From positions 83,933 through 147,932 of the forward strand of contig JAIQGK010000015.1 of the NCBI GenBank assembly GCA_020072645.1: DNA of 64,000 bases, written 5' to 3'. This stretch comes from Terriglobia bacterium (GTDB taxonomy: Bacteria; Acidobacteriota; Terriglobia; Terriglobales; Acidobacteriaceae). The position numbers and the translations under genes are program-made. Position 1 is the stretch's first letter. Every line of letters starts with the position of its first letter. The notes beneath the pieces were generated by a model that was not told where the DNA came from, ran no database searches, and was given only the letters and a program-made list of their open reading frames with translations. Below are positions 32,136 through 40,741 of this stretch, one piece after another.

Positions 32136-33842
32136 TTATAGCGACCAGACATTGTCGTAGGCTTCCTTTGCAAGGAGCTTAGTGCGTTGCGCGATCTCAG
32201 GACCACCCCATTGCTTAGCCTTCAGGATAACCGGATCGATCCAAACGTTGGCATTTTTAAGGATATTAACCTTCTCGGAGAAACTCTTATTTGCTAATTC
32301 ATTGTTCAATGCTTGATTCACGAGTATCAGGTTCCCTATCGAAGCAATGTCTTCTTGAGAAAGGCTGGTGGACTTAGCCGGATTCTCTGATGCAAGATGC
32401 TCAATTGTCGCCTGTTCTGGATCAATGGGAAGCCCTTTGGAGTTCTTTTGGTAAATGTTAGTCAATATATATCTAACCAAATTCTTCTGCTTTGTCATTT
32501 GACTTGAATATTTCAACTCCAAGAAGCTGGGTTCAAATTCTGCATACTGAGGCTGCTTGGCGGCTAGCTTTTTCTTCTGAAACGTCTGCAAGCCCTTCAC
32601 CTTGGCCTCAAGATTCTTGGCTTGGTATAGCTCACGCGCAGCCAGCGCATACATAAACGAGATTCCACCAGAAGATCTCTGGGAAGCAATCGCCGTAAAC
32701 GTGAAATGGAAATTTTCAATGGCCGACAGAATTGCGCACACGTGTTTCGTCTTTAAAGCTTTATCCTCGTAGTGCCGCATAACACTGAGGACCAGCGGGA
32801 GTTGCTGTTTAATTCGAAATAGGTTCATTGCGCGCAAAGAGTCGCGAATATCACACTCGTCTTTAGCCCATGTTCTTGAAGACGGCTCATGTATGTATCG
32901 ATAAATCACGCTTTCTGTTACAAGATCGTCCAAAAAAGAACTTGCGTCTTCTTTTTTTATCCTCTTTCGTAGTGCCTTAAAAAGCTTCTTCTCAGTGATG
33001 TACTCATAACGAGAAAGCCAGAAATGATGAATGAATGTTGAAACACTAAGATCCGCTTGAGACGCTTCAAAGACATTATGGATTTTGTTCCATTTGTCTT
33101 TGGCCAGATCTACTCCAGTATTGGAGGGTTTCAACAATCGGGAGAGATGGCTTTTCACGAGATCTGAGAGCGTTAGGTCCTTCCCACGCGTATTTAGGGT
33201 CTCAAAAATGACATAGGCGTCGTCATCATTCTCTAACGCCGTGAAAATTAGCTTTAGGCTCAAAATCTTATCTCTGATCTTGGATAGTTCCTCTTGGAGC
33301 TTGGCTTTTTTCTTTGTATCGGACAGACTCGGGAGGCTTTTTATCCCAGAGACCAAGCCATTGACATTGCTTTGAAAATATTCGAAGGCCTGTTTAAGCA
33401 ACTGTTCTTCAGGTGCTGCATCGACGGGCACACCTGGCTTTCCATCGAATTTCTGTATGTGCTCCTGAAAGTATGGATAAGAGGTTTCTGTCTGCAGCAC
33501 AAAGAATCGCTGGTCCGAGATGTCCGTACGCTCGATAAGGCCATGGACACCCTTGGCAAGGTTGGAAAAACCTTCATTCTGGAACGCATTCCGAAGGGCG
33601 CAAAGAAGCAGGGTTATAGTCGTGAGCCGCTGCTGTCCGTCAACCACGCCCATCGCACCTTTGTCGTCATACACGACGAAGTTGCCAATGAAATACTGGG
33701 CCTCATTCTCTACAACAGCATCGTTCCAGAACTCTTCAATGTTCGTCCGATCCCACGAATAGGGCCTTTGAAATCTTGGAATCCGGTAAAAAGATTCCTT
33801 AAGGAATTGGCCCACTTGCTTGTCTAGGCAGGTTATCTTCAT
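32136..33842 (-). CDS. DUF262/DUF1524 (GmrSD-like) protein, probable anti-phage nuclease
   Basis: A 568-residue single-chain protein. The N-terminal DUF262 half has IPRFQRPYSWD (21-31) and DGQQRLTT (68-75), the ParB-like nucleotide-using motif of GmrS. The C-terminal half has IEHLASENP (480-488) and NLILVNQALNNELANKSFSEK, the HNH-type DUF1524 pattern of GmrD. Relatives cut modified phage DNA (type IV restriction) in an NTP-dependent way. Here the second catalytic His of DUF1524 proteins (IEHxxP) is followed by 'LASENP', so activity is not certain. Base composition is more AT-rich than the neighbours, suggesting transfer. No partner gene is adjacent. Confidence 0.82.
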   Translation of the reverse strand: MKITCLDKQVGQFLKESFYRIPRFQRPYSWDRTNIEEFWNDAVVENEAQYFIGNFVVYDDKGAMGVVDGQQRLTTITLLLCALRNAFQNEGFSNLAKGVHGLIERTDISDQRFFVLQTETSYPYFQEHIQKFDGKPGVPVDAAPEEQLLKQAFEYFQSNVNGLVSGIKSLPSLSDTKKKAKLQEELSKIRDKILSLKLIFTALENDDDAYVIFETLNTRGKDLTLSDLVKSHLSRLLKPSNTGVDLAKDKWNKIHNVFEASQADLSVSTFIHHFWLSRYEYITEKKLFKALRKRIKKEDASSFLDDLVTESVIYRYIHEPSSRTWAKDECDIRDSLRAMNLFRIKQQLPLVLSVMRHYEDKALKTKHVCAILSAIENFHFTFTAIASQRSSGGISFMYALAARELYQAKNLEAKVKGLQTFQKKKLAAKQPQYAEFEPSFLELKYSSQMTKQKNLVRYILTNIYQKNSKGLPIDPEQATIEHLASENPAKSTSLSQEDIASIGNLILVNQALNNELANKSFSEKVNILKNANVWIDPVILKAKQWGGPEIAQRTKLLAKEAYDNVWSL

Positions 33843-34548
33843 CGCCGAAATACCCTCGGAATAGTCTTGGTTGGCATAGCGAATCAGCGCATTCAGCTTA
33901 GAAAGCAGCCACGAATGCTTGTTGATTATAGGCTGCGTTTCTTAAGGCGTGCGAAAGCGTTCTTCTTCAAAATTTATCAGGCCGAGCAACCAGATCAATT
34001 GTCATCTTTCGCACTTGATTCGCTTTATGGATGCCATTATACTCTGGCAGCGCCTCAGGGTGCGAGCAATCCAATATCTTTGAAAATTAAGCAAATAGCA
34101 GCTAGCAATCAGCAATTTAGCCAATCAAGACCAAAGCAAAGAATTGCGACCCACTGCCGACTCTTGGGTGGATTGGGTGACCTTGGGTGAAATTGGGTGG
34201 AAGCCGGGGGGCAGGGGTGGGGTACGCGCGTCATCGGAAAAACAAACCTGAACCACAAAGGACACGAAGGAACACAAAGGATGGGGGTCATCCCCGGGGT
34301 TGAATTGTGTAAGCCCTTTGGAATCCTAGTCGGGGCAGAGGGGGGAGGGGGGAATCGCCGACATCGCCGTGATCGCACGACATCGTCGAAATCGGAAAAC
34401 CAACCCCTTACCACGAAGGCACGCAGGATCCAGATAGAAATCACCGCCGAGGGCGGCGGTGCCACATGGGTTTCGGCAATTACCACAGCACTGATCGCCC
34501 TAGAAATCACGGGCCAAGAGCTAAAAGCCACTAGCCAGCGGCTAGAAG
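33843..34548. other. 706-base stretch without a confident gene
   Basis: It contains a word cluster around 34245-34290 and 34400-34425 (ACCACAAAGGACACGAAGG and variants) of the sort found as scattered repeats in these genomes, a GGGG-rich patch at 34335-34350, and no coding frame that looks real. It probably includes the promoter of the DUF262 gene and the decayed edge of whatever brought it. Confidence 0.35.
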
Positions 34549-35814
34549 CTATTTTTCCTCTTCCGTCCTTGTCAGGTTGACTGACTGCGCCATATAGCGC
34601 GTGCCTTCAAACGTTGCGCGGACCAGGACATCGCGGCCAACGCCGAGCTCGCTTCTGTTGGCAACAGCCGACGGACCGAAGTGAATTTCGTAATTCTTGT
34701 CGTCAGTTGTGTTCTGCACCGCCAGAAGGCCGCGATGGAGATCAAGGTAGGTGACTTTGCCGGCAAAAGTGAAGCTTGATCCGGGCACGGCGATGATGCT
34801 GATTTCGCGCGCCAGGCCGCGGTTGGGGCTGGATGCGGCAAAGCGCACGTGCACCAGCGTTCCGGGCTTTACGTCCTTAAAGGCCGCTGGGGTCTGGCCG
34901 TTGCTGATGCGGGTTTCCGGATCGACGGCGAAGCGCACCGGCACGGAATTGAGCGTGTCTCGCAAGGTAAGTTCATTGTGCCTGGTGTCAACGGCGATGA
35001 TCTGGCCGTCGGCGTCGGCAGGCAGCTCAGCCACGCCCACGCGGATATTGCGGGCAAAAATATCATGGCGGTTGTTGTCTAGCTGGGTGTCAACGTAAAC
35101 GCGCTCGCCCTTTTTAAGCGCCAGTTGCGTGGTTTCCGCGCCGTTATGGAAGATGTGCGTGCGCTCGTCAAAATTGACGGTCCAGTGACCGCCACCAAAA
35201 ACGTGCACGGTCATCTTGTTGCGCAGGCGGTCAACGCCGCTGATTGTGCCTCCCACCATGGTTGTGGTTGTGCGCGGCACAGGCGCGGGATCAAGAATGG
35301 GATCGTGCCCGTCCGTGACCAGCGCGCCGGACGTGGCGGAGCTATCAAGAATGTCTGTCTTCGGCTGCGCCTGCGGAATAGGAGTTGGCGTGGCTGCGGG
35401 CCGGCTGGTTCCGTTGCTCTTTTGGCCGGCTGACTTTTGATCTGAAGACTTCTGATCGGCTGAGCGTTGGTCGGCAGTTTTTTGCTCGGCTGACTTCTGG
35501 ACGGTTGAATCTGTTGAGCCTGCGGAGCCTGTTGAACTTGGGCTGGCGCTGGAGTTGTTCTGGTCCGTCGCCGCAGGCTGGCTGCTGGCCGGAGCTGCCG
35601 TTTGGTTCGCCGGCTTTGGCTGGTCGGCCGTTGCAGGCTGGGCGGGAGCAGGAGCGGTGGCCGCAGGCTGCGATGGCGTAGTGTTCGGCACGGGCGTTTG
35701 CGGCACGCCGGAGCCGGGGTTCGGCGTGGCCGGATTATTCTGTGCCACGGCAGCAAGGCCAACCGTCATGAATATAAAAAGGACTGCGAGCGACGTTTTG
35801 GGGGAACGATGCAT
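34549..35814 (-). CDS. Exported DUF5666-type protein with long low-complexity linker
   Basis: A 421-residue protein: signal peptide (about 1-24); Pro/Ala/Gln/Thr-rich region (25-90); a short repeat of the form 'SA(D/E)QK' and 'TADQRSADQKSSDQKSAGQK' (about 107-135); then a C-terminal beta-rich part (about 180-415) with four OB-like units of DUF5666 type (e.g. GGTISGVDRLRNKMTVHVFGG, DGQIIAVDTRHNELTLRDTL, AGKVTYLDLHRGLLAVQNT). Such proteins are periplasmic or surface structural; function unknown. No same-operon partner. Confidence 0.7.
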   Translation of the reverse strand: MHRSPKTSLAVLFIFMTVGLAAVAQNNPATPNPGSGVPQTPVPNTTPSQPAATAPAPAQPATADQPKPANQTAAPASSQPAATDQNNSSASPSSTGSAGSTDSTVQKSAEQKTADQRSADQKSSDQKSAGQKSNGTSRPAATPTPIPQAQPKTDILDSSATSGALVTDGHDPILDPAPVPRTTTTMVGGTISGVDRLRNKMTVHVFGGGHWTVNFDERTHIFHNGAETTQLALKKGERVYVDTQLDNNRHDIFARNIRVGVAELPADADGQIIAVDTRHNELTLRDTLNSVPVRFAVDPETRISNGQTPAAFKDVKPGTLVHVRFAASSPNRGLAREISIIAVPGSSFTFAGKVTYLDLHRGLLAVQNTTDDKNYEIHFGPSAVANRSELGVGRDVLVRATFEGTRYMAQSVNLTRTEEEK

Positions 35815-36148
35815 AGAGTTCTAAGAGACTCCGGAGCTTAAGGTTCTAAACAATAAAGCTCTGAACACTCCCTTGGATGCAAAGAGCAGCAGCTCAGATG
35901 GCAGCCCAGCGTAAATAGGTAGTGGGGCAGTTTTTGGATTTCTTTGACTATTTTCGTTTGGCAGCCTACGACACTATTCATCGCTAACGCGATGAACGTC
36001 TGCCCAACCTGAGAGAGGGTTTCGCCATCCAACTGACAAGCAGAGCTACTGCCCTGCGGCCCCCGGTGTGCGAAATTACGCTGTGCGAAAGAACGGTGTG
36101 AGAAATAACACGCCAGAGGGCCAGGGCTTACGAGGATTTGAAAAACTC
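35815..36148. other. Divergent intergenic region with a hairpin
   Basis: This 334-base region separates the DUF5666-type gene from the TPR gene. A perfect inverted repeat TTCATCGC/GCGATGAA with a 4-base TAAC loop lies at 35977-35996. It also holds a repeated word GTGCGAAAT/GTGCGAAAG/GTGAGAAAT at 36068-36109. No credible gene is seen. Confidence 0.35.
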
Positions 36149-37528
36149 ATGCGTTCCCCATTCTCCAGTGTTCCAGCGCCTTCAGTTCTAGCTTTGTCTC
36201 TTGGTTTATGTCTGGGTTTGCCTATGATGTCCGGCGGAGTTGCCGCCCAGGCCCAGCAGGTGCGTATCCCGCTGCCCAAGAAAAGCAAGTTCACCCCGGT
36301 ACAGCAGTTGAATCGCGATGGCGTGGCGGCACTCAAGAAGCATGACATCAGCAAAGCCAAGCGCCTCTTTTATAAAGCGTACCTGATTGACCCGAACGAT
36401 CCGTTCACGCTGAATAACCTGGGCTATGTCTCTGAACTGGAAGGCAGCCTGGAACGCGCGCAACGTTATTACGATCAGGCCAAGGCCAACACGTCTGAGG
36501 CCGTGATTGACCGGTCGACCAATCAGGAGGCCCAGGGCAAGACCGTGGCCAGCGTTGCCGGACATACCGCTGAAGGCCCGATGAAAGTGAATGAACTGAA
36601 CAGCGAAGCGCTGGGATTGCTGAATCGCGATCGCGCGCCGGAAGCTGACGTGGTGCTGCAATCGGCGCTGAAGCTTGATCCCAAAAATCCCTTCACGCTG
36701 AACAATATGGGATTTGCCAAGGAAAAAGAGGGTGAACTGGAATCGGCAATACGATATTACGATAGCTCCGCCGCCACCGGATCACGCGAACCAATTGTGA
36801 TTGCCTTTAACAAGAGCTGGCGTGGCAAACCGATCAGTGAAGTGGCGCAGCAAAACGCGGACAAGAGCCGCAAGGAGCTGAACAAGGCGCAGGACATGCA
36901 AGACCGCGTGGCACGGCTGAATCTGCGCGGCGTTTCCGCGATGAACAGGAATGACCGCAAGGCGGCGCGTGACAGTTTTGAGCAGGCCTACAAGATGGAC
37001 CCAAAAAATTCTTTTGCGCTGAACAATATGGGCTACCTGGCTGAACTGGAAGGCGACACGGAGACGGCGCAATCGTTTTATCAGCAGGCGCAACGCGCGG
37101 AACGCGCAAGGCAGAAAGTAATGGTCTCAACCCGGCCTGAAGTGGAAGGACAGAGCGTGGGCCACGTGGCGGAAGAAAGCACAACGTTGGTGGAATCAAG
37201 CTTTGAGGCGAAGGCGGAAGCCAGACGCCGCAGCGGCGCGGCTCCGGCTCTAAGAACGCGCGACAATCGAATTATCATTGAACCGAAAACTCCGCCGCCC
37301 ACCACCAACACTACGCCTCCGGAATTTCGCAATCCTGCACAAGGAGAAGAAGAGCCAGCGGTTGCGGCGCCGCAGTCTGATCAACCACAGCAAAATCGGC
37401 CTCCGCAAAATAATAGTGAGCCGCAGTTAAAGACGCGTCCGACGCAGCAGCCTGCAAATACTCAGCCTCCGGCGAACTCACAACAGCAGAATGCGCCGCC
37501 ATCGAATAACCAACCGCCCCAGGATTAG
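36149..37528 (+). CDS. Exported TPR protein with three copies of one long module
   Basis: About 459 residues from ATG 36149 (GAGGA 12 bases upstream); the frame runs further upstream without need. Signal peptide (about 1-34), then three modules of about 95-125 residues, each a TPR pair with 'LDPKNPFTLNNMGF/LG(Y/F)..E.EG.L..A..YY', and a tail rich in Pro, Gln and Asn (about 385-459). Modules 1-3 start near LNRDGVAALKKHD, LNSEALGLLNRDR and LNLRGVSAMNRND. Probably a periplasmic or surface scaffold. The PQN tail may be disordered. Confidence 0.75.
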   Translation: MRSPFSSVPAPSVLALSLGLCLGLPMMSGGVAAQAQQVRIPLPKKSKFTPVQQLNRDGVAALKKHDISKAKRLFYKAYLIDPNDPFTLNNLGYVSELEGSLERAQRYYDQAKANTSEAVIDRSTNQEAQGKTVASVAGHTAEGPMKVNELNSEALGLLNRDRAPEADVVLQSALKLDPKNPFTLNNMGFAKEKEGELESAIRYYDSSAATGSREPIVIAFNKSWRGKPISEVAQQNADKSRKELNKAQDMQDRVARLNLRGVSAMNRNDRKAARDSFEQAYKMDPKNSFALNNMGYLAELEGDTETAQSFYQQAQRAERARQKVMVSTRPEVEGQSVGHVAEESTTLVESSFEAKAEARRRSGAAPALRTRDNRIIIEPKTPPPTTNTTPPEFRNPAQGEEEPAVAAPQSDQPQQNRPPQNNSEPQLKTRPTQQPANTQPPANSQQQNAPPSNNQPPQD

Positions 37529-37593
37529 CTTAGGCTGGAGCAGAGGCAGCAACGGTCCTTAGATTTAACGATCGTGTAGTTTAGAGATCTTTT

Positions 37594-37625
37594 GATTTAA
37601 AGATCTTTGGATTTAAAGATCTTTG
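37594..37625 (+). repeat. Two exact 16-bp tandem repeats
   Basis: GATTTAAAGATCTTTG occurs twice head to tail, with a partial third copy just upstream (37585-37593). Each unit contains the palindrome AAAGATCTTT. It lies between the TPR gene and thiD, on convergent strands. Confidence 0.6.
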
Positions 37626-37662
37626 ACATCCGAATAAGCAAACAGCAAGCATGAAGCTTGAG

Positions 37663-38448
37663 CTAGACCACGGGACCGCTTCCCTTGCCTACGGAGAGCG
37701 CTTTGCGCATAGAGCTTTCCACGTAATGCTTGGCTGCTCTCGCGGCTGTGAGCAGGTCATTGCCCTTTGCCAGGGAGCACGCCAGCGCCGATGAAAAAGC
37801 GCAGCCCGTTCCGTGCGTTGAGTTGCCGGAAATTTTAGCGCCTTCAAGCACAGTAGAGCGACGGTCCTCCCTGCTCACCAAGTCGTGCGGCGGATCAAGA
37901 TGTCCGCCGGTGATAATTACGTTTCGCACGCCCATCTCATGCAGTCGTTGAGCGGCAAGTTGCATTTGGTCCATGGTACTCACGGCAAGGCCGGTAAGCG
38001 TGGCGGCTTCATCCACATTAGGTGTGATAACGGCCACTTGCCCCAGTATCCGCTCCTTCATTACCTGCAAGCCTTCGCGGGTGATCAGTTCAGCGCCGGA
38101 ACTTGAGTGGATAATAGGATCAAGCACAACGTGCCGCAGATAATAGCGTTTTAGAAAACCCGCAACACACTTTGCCGCTTCCGCCGAGCCCAGCATGCCA
38201 ATTTTTACCGCGGCAATTTGCATATCATCCATGAGGTGTTCCAGCGTTTCCGTGATGATTCTGCCTTCAACGGGATCAATGCGCTTTACGCCGCGCGTGG
38301 ATTGCACAGTAAGAGCCGTAATGCACGTAACGCCATAACACCCATTTGCGGCCATGGTTTTCACATCCGCCGTGACTCCCGCGCCCGACGAAGGATCATG
38401 GCCGGCAATTGAAAGCACCACCGGAAGTTGAGCCCTTTTGTGCAGCAT
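37663..38448 (-). CDS. thiD: Hydroxymethylpyrimidine/phosphomethylpyrimidine kinase
   Basis: About 261 residues from ATG 38448 (MLHKRAQLPVVLSIAGHDPSSGAG). The AGHDPSSGAG loop (about 15-24), VQSTRGV, AVKIGMLGS, VLDPI.HSSSGAELI, ITPNVDEAATLTG and GTGCAFSSALA are all ThiD signatures. It phosphorylates HMP and HMP-P in the thiamine pathway. The frame extends to 38580, but that N-terminal extension lacks coding character and runs into the promoter area shared with rlmB. No other thi gene adjoins it. Confidence 0.92.
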   Translation of the reverse strand: MLHKRAQLPVVLSIAGHDPSSGAGVTADVKTMAANGCYGVTCITALTVQSTRGVKRIDPVEGRIITETLEHLMDDMQIAAVKIGMLGSAEAAKCVAGFLKRYYLRHVVLDPIIHSSSGAELITREGLQVMKERILGQVAVITPNVDEAATLTGLAVSTMDQMQLAAQRLHEMGVRNVIITGGHLDPPHDLVSREDRRSTVLEGAKISGNSTHGTGCAFSSALACSLAKGNDLLTAARAAKHYVESSMRKALSVGKGSGPVV

Positions 38449-38636
38449 GAAGTAATGAACCGCTGTTCGTCTCCGCAGATATTTTAATGGCCATGGTGGC
38501 AAACACAAACATGGTGTTGGAACTTTTCGCTCGACAGAACATGACGAGATAAGTTTCAGAACGGGAAATGTAGCCGCCACTTGTGCGCAATTCCGATTGC
38601 TGCAACACTAGAAGCTGGCAATCATTCTCCTCTTTG

Positions 38637-39362
38637 ATGATTATCTTTGGCATTCATGCTGTAGAAGAAGCTTTGCAAGCGCGGCAGCGCGCATTCGACT
38701 ATGTGGCCGTGGCGCCGGGACGCGGCGATGCGCGCATCCAGAAAATCGCACAACTCTGCCGCAGCGCTGGGGTTCCACTGCGTACCATGCCGCGCGAACA
38801 ACTCACGCGACTGGCTCGCGCCGCGAATCACCAGGGCGTTGTCGCGGTCACCGCGGAAAAGCAATACAACGACGTTGACGACATTCTGGCCGGCAAGCGT
38901 GGCACGCACAGTTTTGTTCTACTGCTGGATGGCATTGAAGATCCGCATAACCTTGGCGCGATTATTCGCACCGCGGAAGGCGCAGGCGCTGACGGAATCA
39001 TTATCCCAGAGCGACGCGCCGCCGGCGTTACGGGAACGGTGGTCAAGGCTTCCGCCGGAGCGTCAGAGTATCTGCCGATTGCCCGCGTTACCAATGCGGG
39101 ACGCGCGCTGGAAGAATTGAAGTCGCGCAATATATGGACTGTTGGCTTGGACGAGCGCGGCGACAAACTCTATGACCAGATCGATTACAAAATGGATTGC
39201 GCGCTGGTGCTGGGAGCGGAAGGCCACGGATTGCATGAACAGATTCGCAAGAAATGCGACTTTCTAGTAAAGATTCCGATGGCGGGAAAAGTGCCGTCAC
39301 TGAATGTGTCTGTAGCAGCTGCAATCGTCATGTATGAAGTGGCGCGGCAGCGGCGCAAGTGA
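38637..39362 (+). CDS. rlmB: SpoU-family RNA 2'-O-methyltransferase (RlmB-like)
   Basis: About 241 residues from ATG 38637. The N-terminal substrate-binding domain (MIIFGIHAVEEALQARQRAF...GVPLRTMPREQLTRLA.ANHQGVVAV) and the C-terminal SPOUT knot (LLLDGIEDPHNLGAIIRTAEGAG, LVLGAEGHGLHEQIRKKCD, KIPMAGKVPSLNVSVAAAI) match RlmB, which 2'-O-methylates a conserved guanosine in 23S rRNA. The paralogue TrmH would lack this N-domain. It is divergent from thiD. Confidence 0.9.
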   Translation: MIIFGIHAVEEALQARQRAFDYVAVAPGRGDARIQKIAQLCRSAGVPLRTMPREQLTRLARAANHQGVVAVTAEKQYNDVDDILAGKRGTHSFVLLLDGIEDPHNLGAIIRTAEGAGADGIIIPERRAAGVTGTVVKASAGASEYLPIARVTNAGRALEELKSRNIWTVGLDERGDKLYDQIDYKMDCALVLGAEGHGLHEQIRKKCDFLVKIPMAGKVPSLNVSVAAAIVMYEVARQRRK

Positions 39363-39386
39363 TTACCGCTTATATTTGCGAACATC

Positions 39387-40022
39387 TCATGGCTTCGCGG
39401 CTGGCCGCTTCTTCGCCTTGAGCACTACCGCCAAATCGCCGTTCCGAGTATTCGTGAAGCGCAGCTTGATTCGTCCTTCTTCATCCAGCGTGATCACCGC
39501 AGGCGTGTTCACTTCAGTCAACATCCATCCGGCTGGAAGCGTTACATAATTCAGCGGACGCCCCAGCGTTCGCGTCCAGGTCAGCTCTCCGTCTTTTACG
39601 ACATAGCCAACCGGATCGGTGTATGTTTCCTGTACGCGCACGCGCGTGGACTGGCCTTCGCCCACTGGATGTTCAAGGTCGCCCTGCACCGCCACAGAAT
39701 CCGGCTCAACCGGCTCCGGATAATAGCCCAGTGCGTTTACGTCCTTGCCCGCGACGGTTGAAGTCTTCAGCGGCTTGCCCGTATCCAGATCGGTCATCTT
39801 CGCATCCGGCGCAACCACGCTTCCCTTGCGAACAAAGCTGTGAACGGATTTTTGCCCAACTCGCGTGACGGTGAAGTCATGCGAGATGCGGAACTGATGG
39901 GTTGAAGGCTCAAGCAGCCAGTAGCTGATCTCGCGGTCCTGCTGAGCGCGATGAAAAGATTCGTCCTGCGCCAGCATTACAGCGGCCATCGATAGAAAGC
40001 ACGCTAAAATGATTCTTCTCAT
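39387..40022 (-). CDS. Exported hypothetical, second of two paralogues
   Basis: A 211-residue secreted protein with signal peptide (about 1-19). Body pattern: EPSTHQFRISHDFTVTRVGQKS, RKGSVVAPDAKMTDLDTGKPLK, RVRVQETYTDPVGYVVKDGELTWTRTLGRPLNYVTLPAGWMLTEVNTPAVI...GRIKLRFTN. It shares most of this with the upstream gene. Function unknown; a membrane-distal beta-sandwich is likely. Its ATG overlaps the upstream stop by four bases, so translation is coupled. Confidence 0.65.
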   Translation of the reverse strand: MRRIILACFLSMAAVMLAQDESFHRAQQDREISYWLLEPSTHQFRISHDFTVTRVGQKSVHSFVRKGSVVAPDAKMTDLDTGKPLKTSTVAGKDVNALGYYPEPVEPDSVAVQGDLEHPVGEGQSTRVRVQETYTDPVGYVVKDGELTWTRTLGRPLNYVTLPAGWMLTEVNTPAVITLDEEGRIKLRFTNTRNGDLAVVLKAKKRPAAKP

Positions 40023-40612
40023 GGCAGCCTCCGCGCGACAATCTTCACCGGAAGCTGATCGTCACGGTCGTTTAGGAAGCTGACGCGGATTCGTCCATCC
40101 GCATCGGTTGAAACAATTCCCGGCGACGCGCACTCCACCAACTCCCAGCCTTTGGGCAGCAACACTACATTGCGCTTGATGCCAAGCGGTCGAACAAAAA
40201 TTAGTTTGCCGTCGCTCAGCGAGTAGGAAGGCGCATCCGTGTAAGTTTTGAAGATGCGTATCCGAGTTTCCCCGCCTTTTGGCACCGGCCCCGGTAAATG
40301 TACTTTGATGAATTCTGCTTTGTCCGACGTATCAGATGGAATAAGTCCCGTGGCCTTTGCGTCTTTGCCGTTCACCGTTTCAAACTTCAATTCCTTGCCG
40401 CTGCTGCGCTCGATCACGCGCTCTTTCGTCGCAACGGAGCCAGGACGTATGGGATTGAAGAAGAATTGCGCGCCTTCGCGCGTTGTGGTTACGTCGTAAG
40501 TTATCGCGAACTGATGTGTTTCCGGCTGCTGCAATTCATACAAGGTAAACTCATCGGCAGCGAGCAGTGGCACACTGAGCAGGCAGAGCATGAATGCGAT
40601 CTTTGGCAACAT
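40019..40612 (-). CDS. Exported hypothetical, first of two paralogues
   Basis: A 197-residue paralogue of the next gene, with signal peptide (MLPKIAFMLCLLSVPLLA). Shared features: ETHQFAITYDVTTTREGAQFF, RPGSVATKERVIERSSGKELKFETVNGKD, RIRIFKTYTDAPSYSLSDGKLIFVRPLG, LLPKGWELVECASPGIVSTDADGRIRVSFLN. The pair is unrelated to known enzymes by eye. Probably forms a heterodimer or redundant couple in the periplasm. Confidence 0.65.
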   Translation of the reverse strand: MLPKIAFMLCLLSVPLLAADEFTLYELQQPETHQFAITYDVTTTREGAQFFFNPIRPGSVATKERVIERSSGKELKFETVNGKDAKATGLIPSDTSDKAEFIKVHLPGPVPKGGETRIRIFKTYTDAPSYSLSDGKLIFVRPLGIKRNVVLLPKGWELVECASPGIVSTDADGRIRVSFLNDRDDQLPVKIVARRLP

Positions 40613-40741
40613 AGCGGGCGGAGTTTATCACATCGGCCGCCGAAAATGTCGGCGCGATTGCATATTGCAATGCCCGGAGGCGCGACCAGAACAGTTATTA
40701 CAAATCTGCAATGTCATCCTTCTGCATATAATTGGAGACGA

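Noticed and set aside
36068..36148. Upstream extension of the TPR gene from GTG 36068
   Set aside because: The internal ATG 36149 begins a normal signal peptide; the extension is built of short repeated words and has no ribosome site.
37529..37662. Possible CRISPR-like array
   Set aside because: Only two full repeats with no spacers; it is a simple tandem repeat.
38449..38580. N-terminal extension of thiD
   Set aside because: The ThiD fold begins right after ATG 38448; upstream residues are Cys/Pro-rich and look non-coding.
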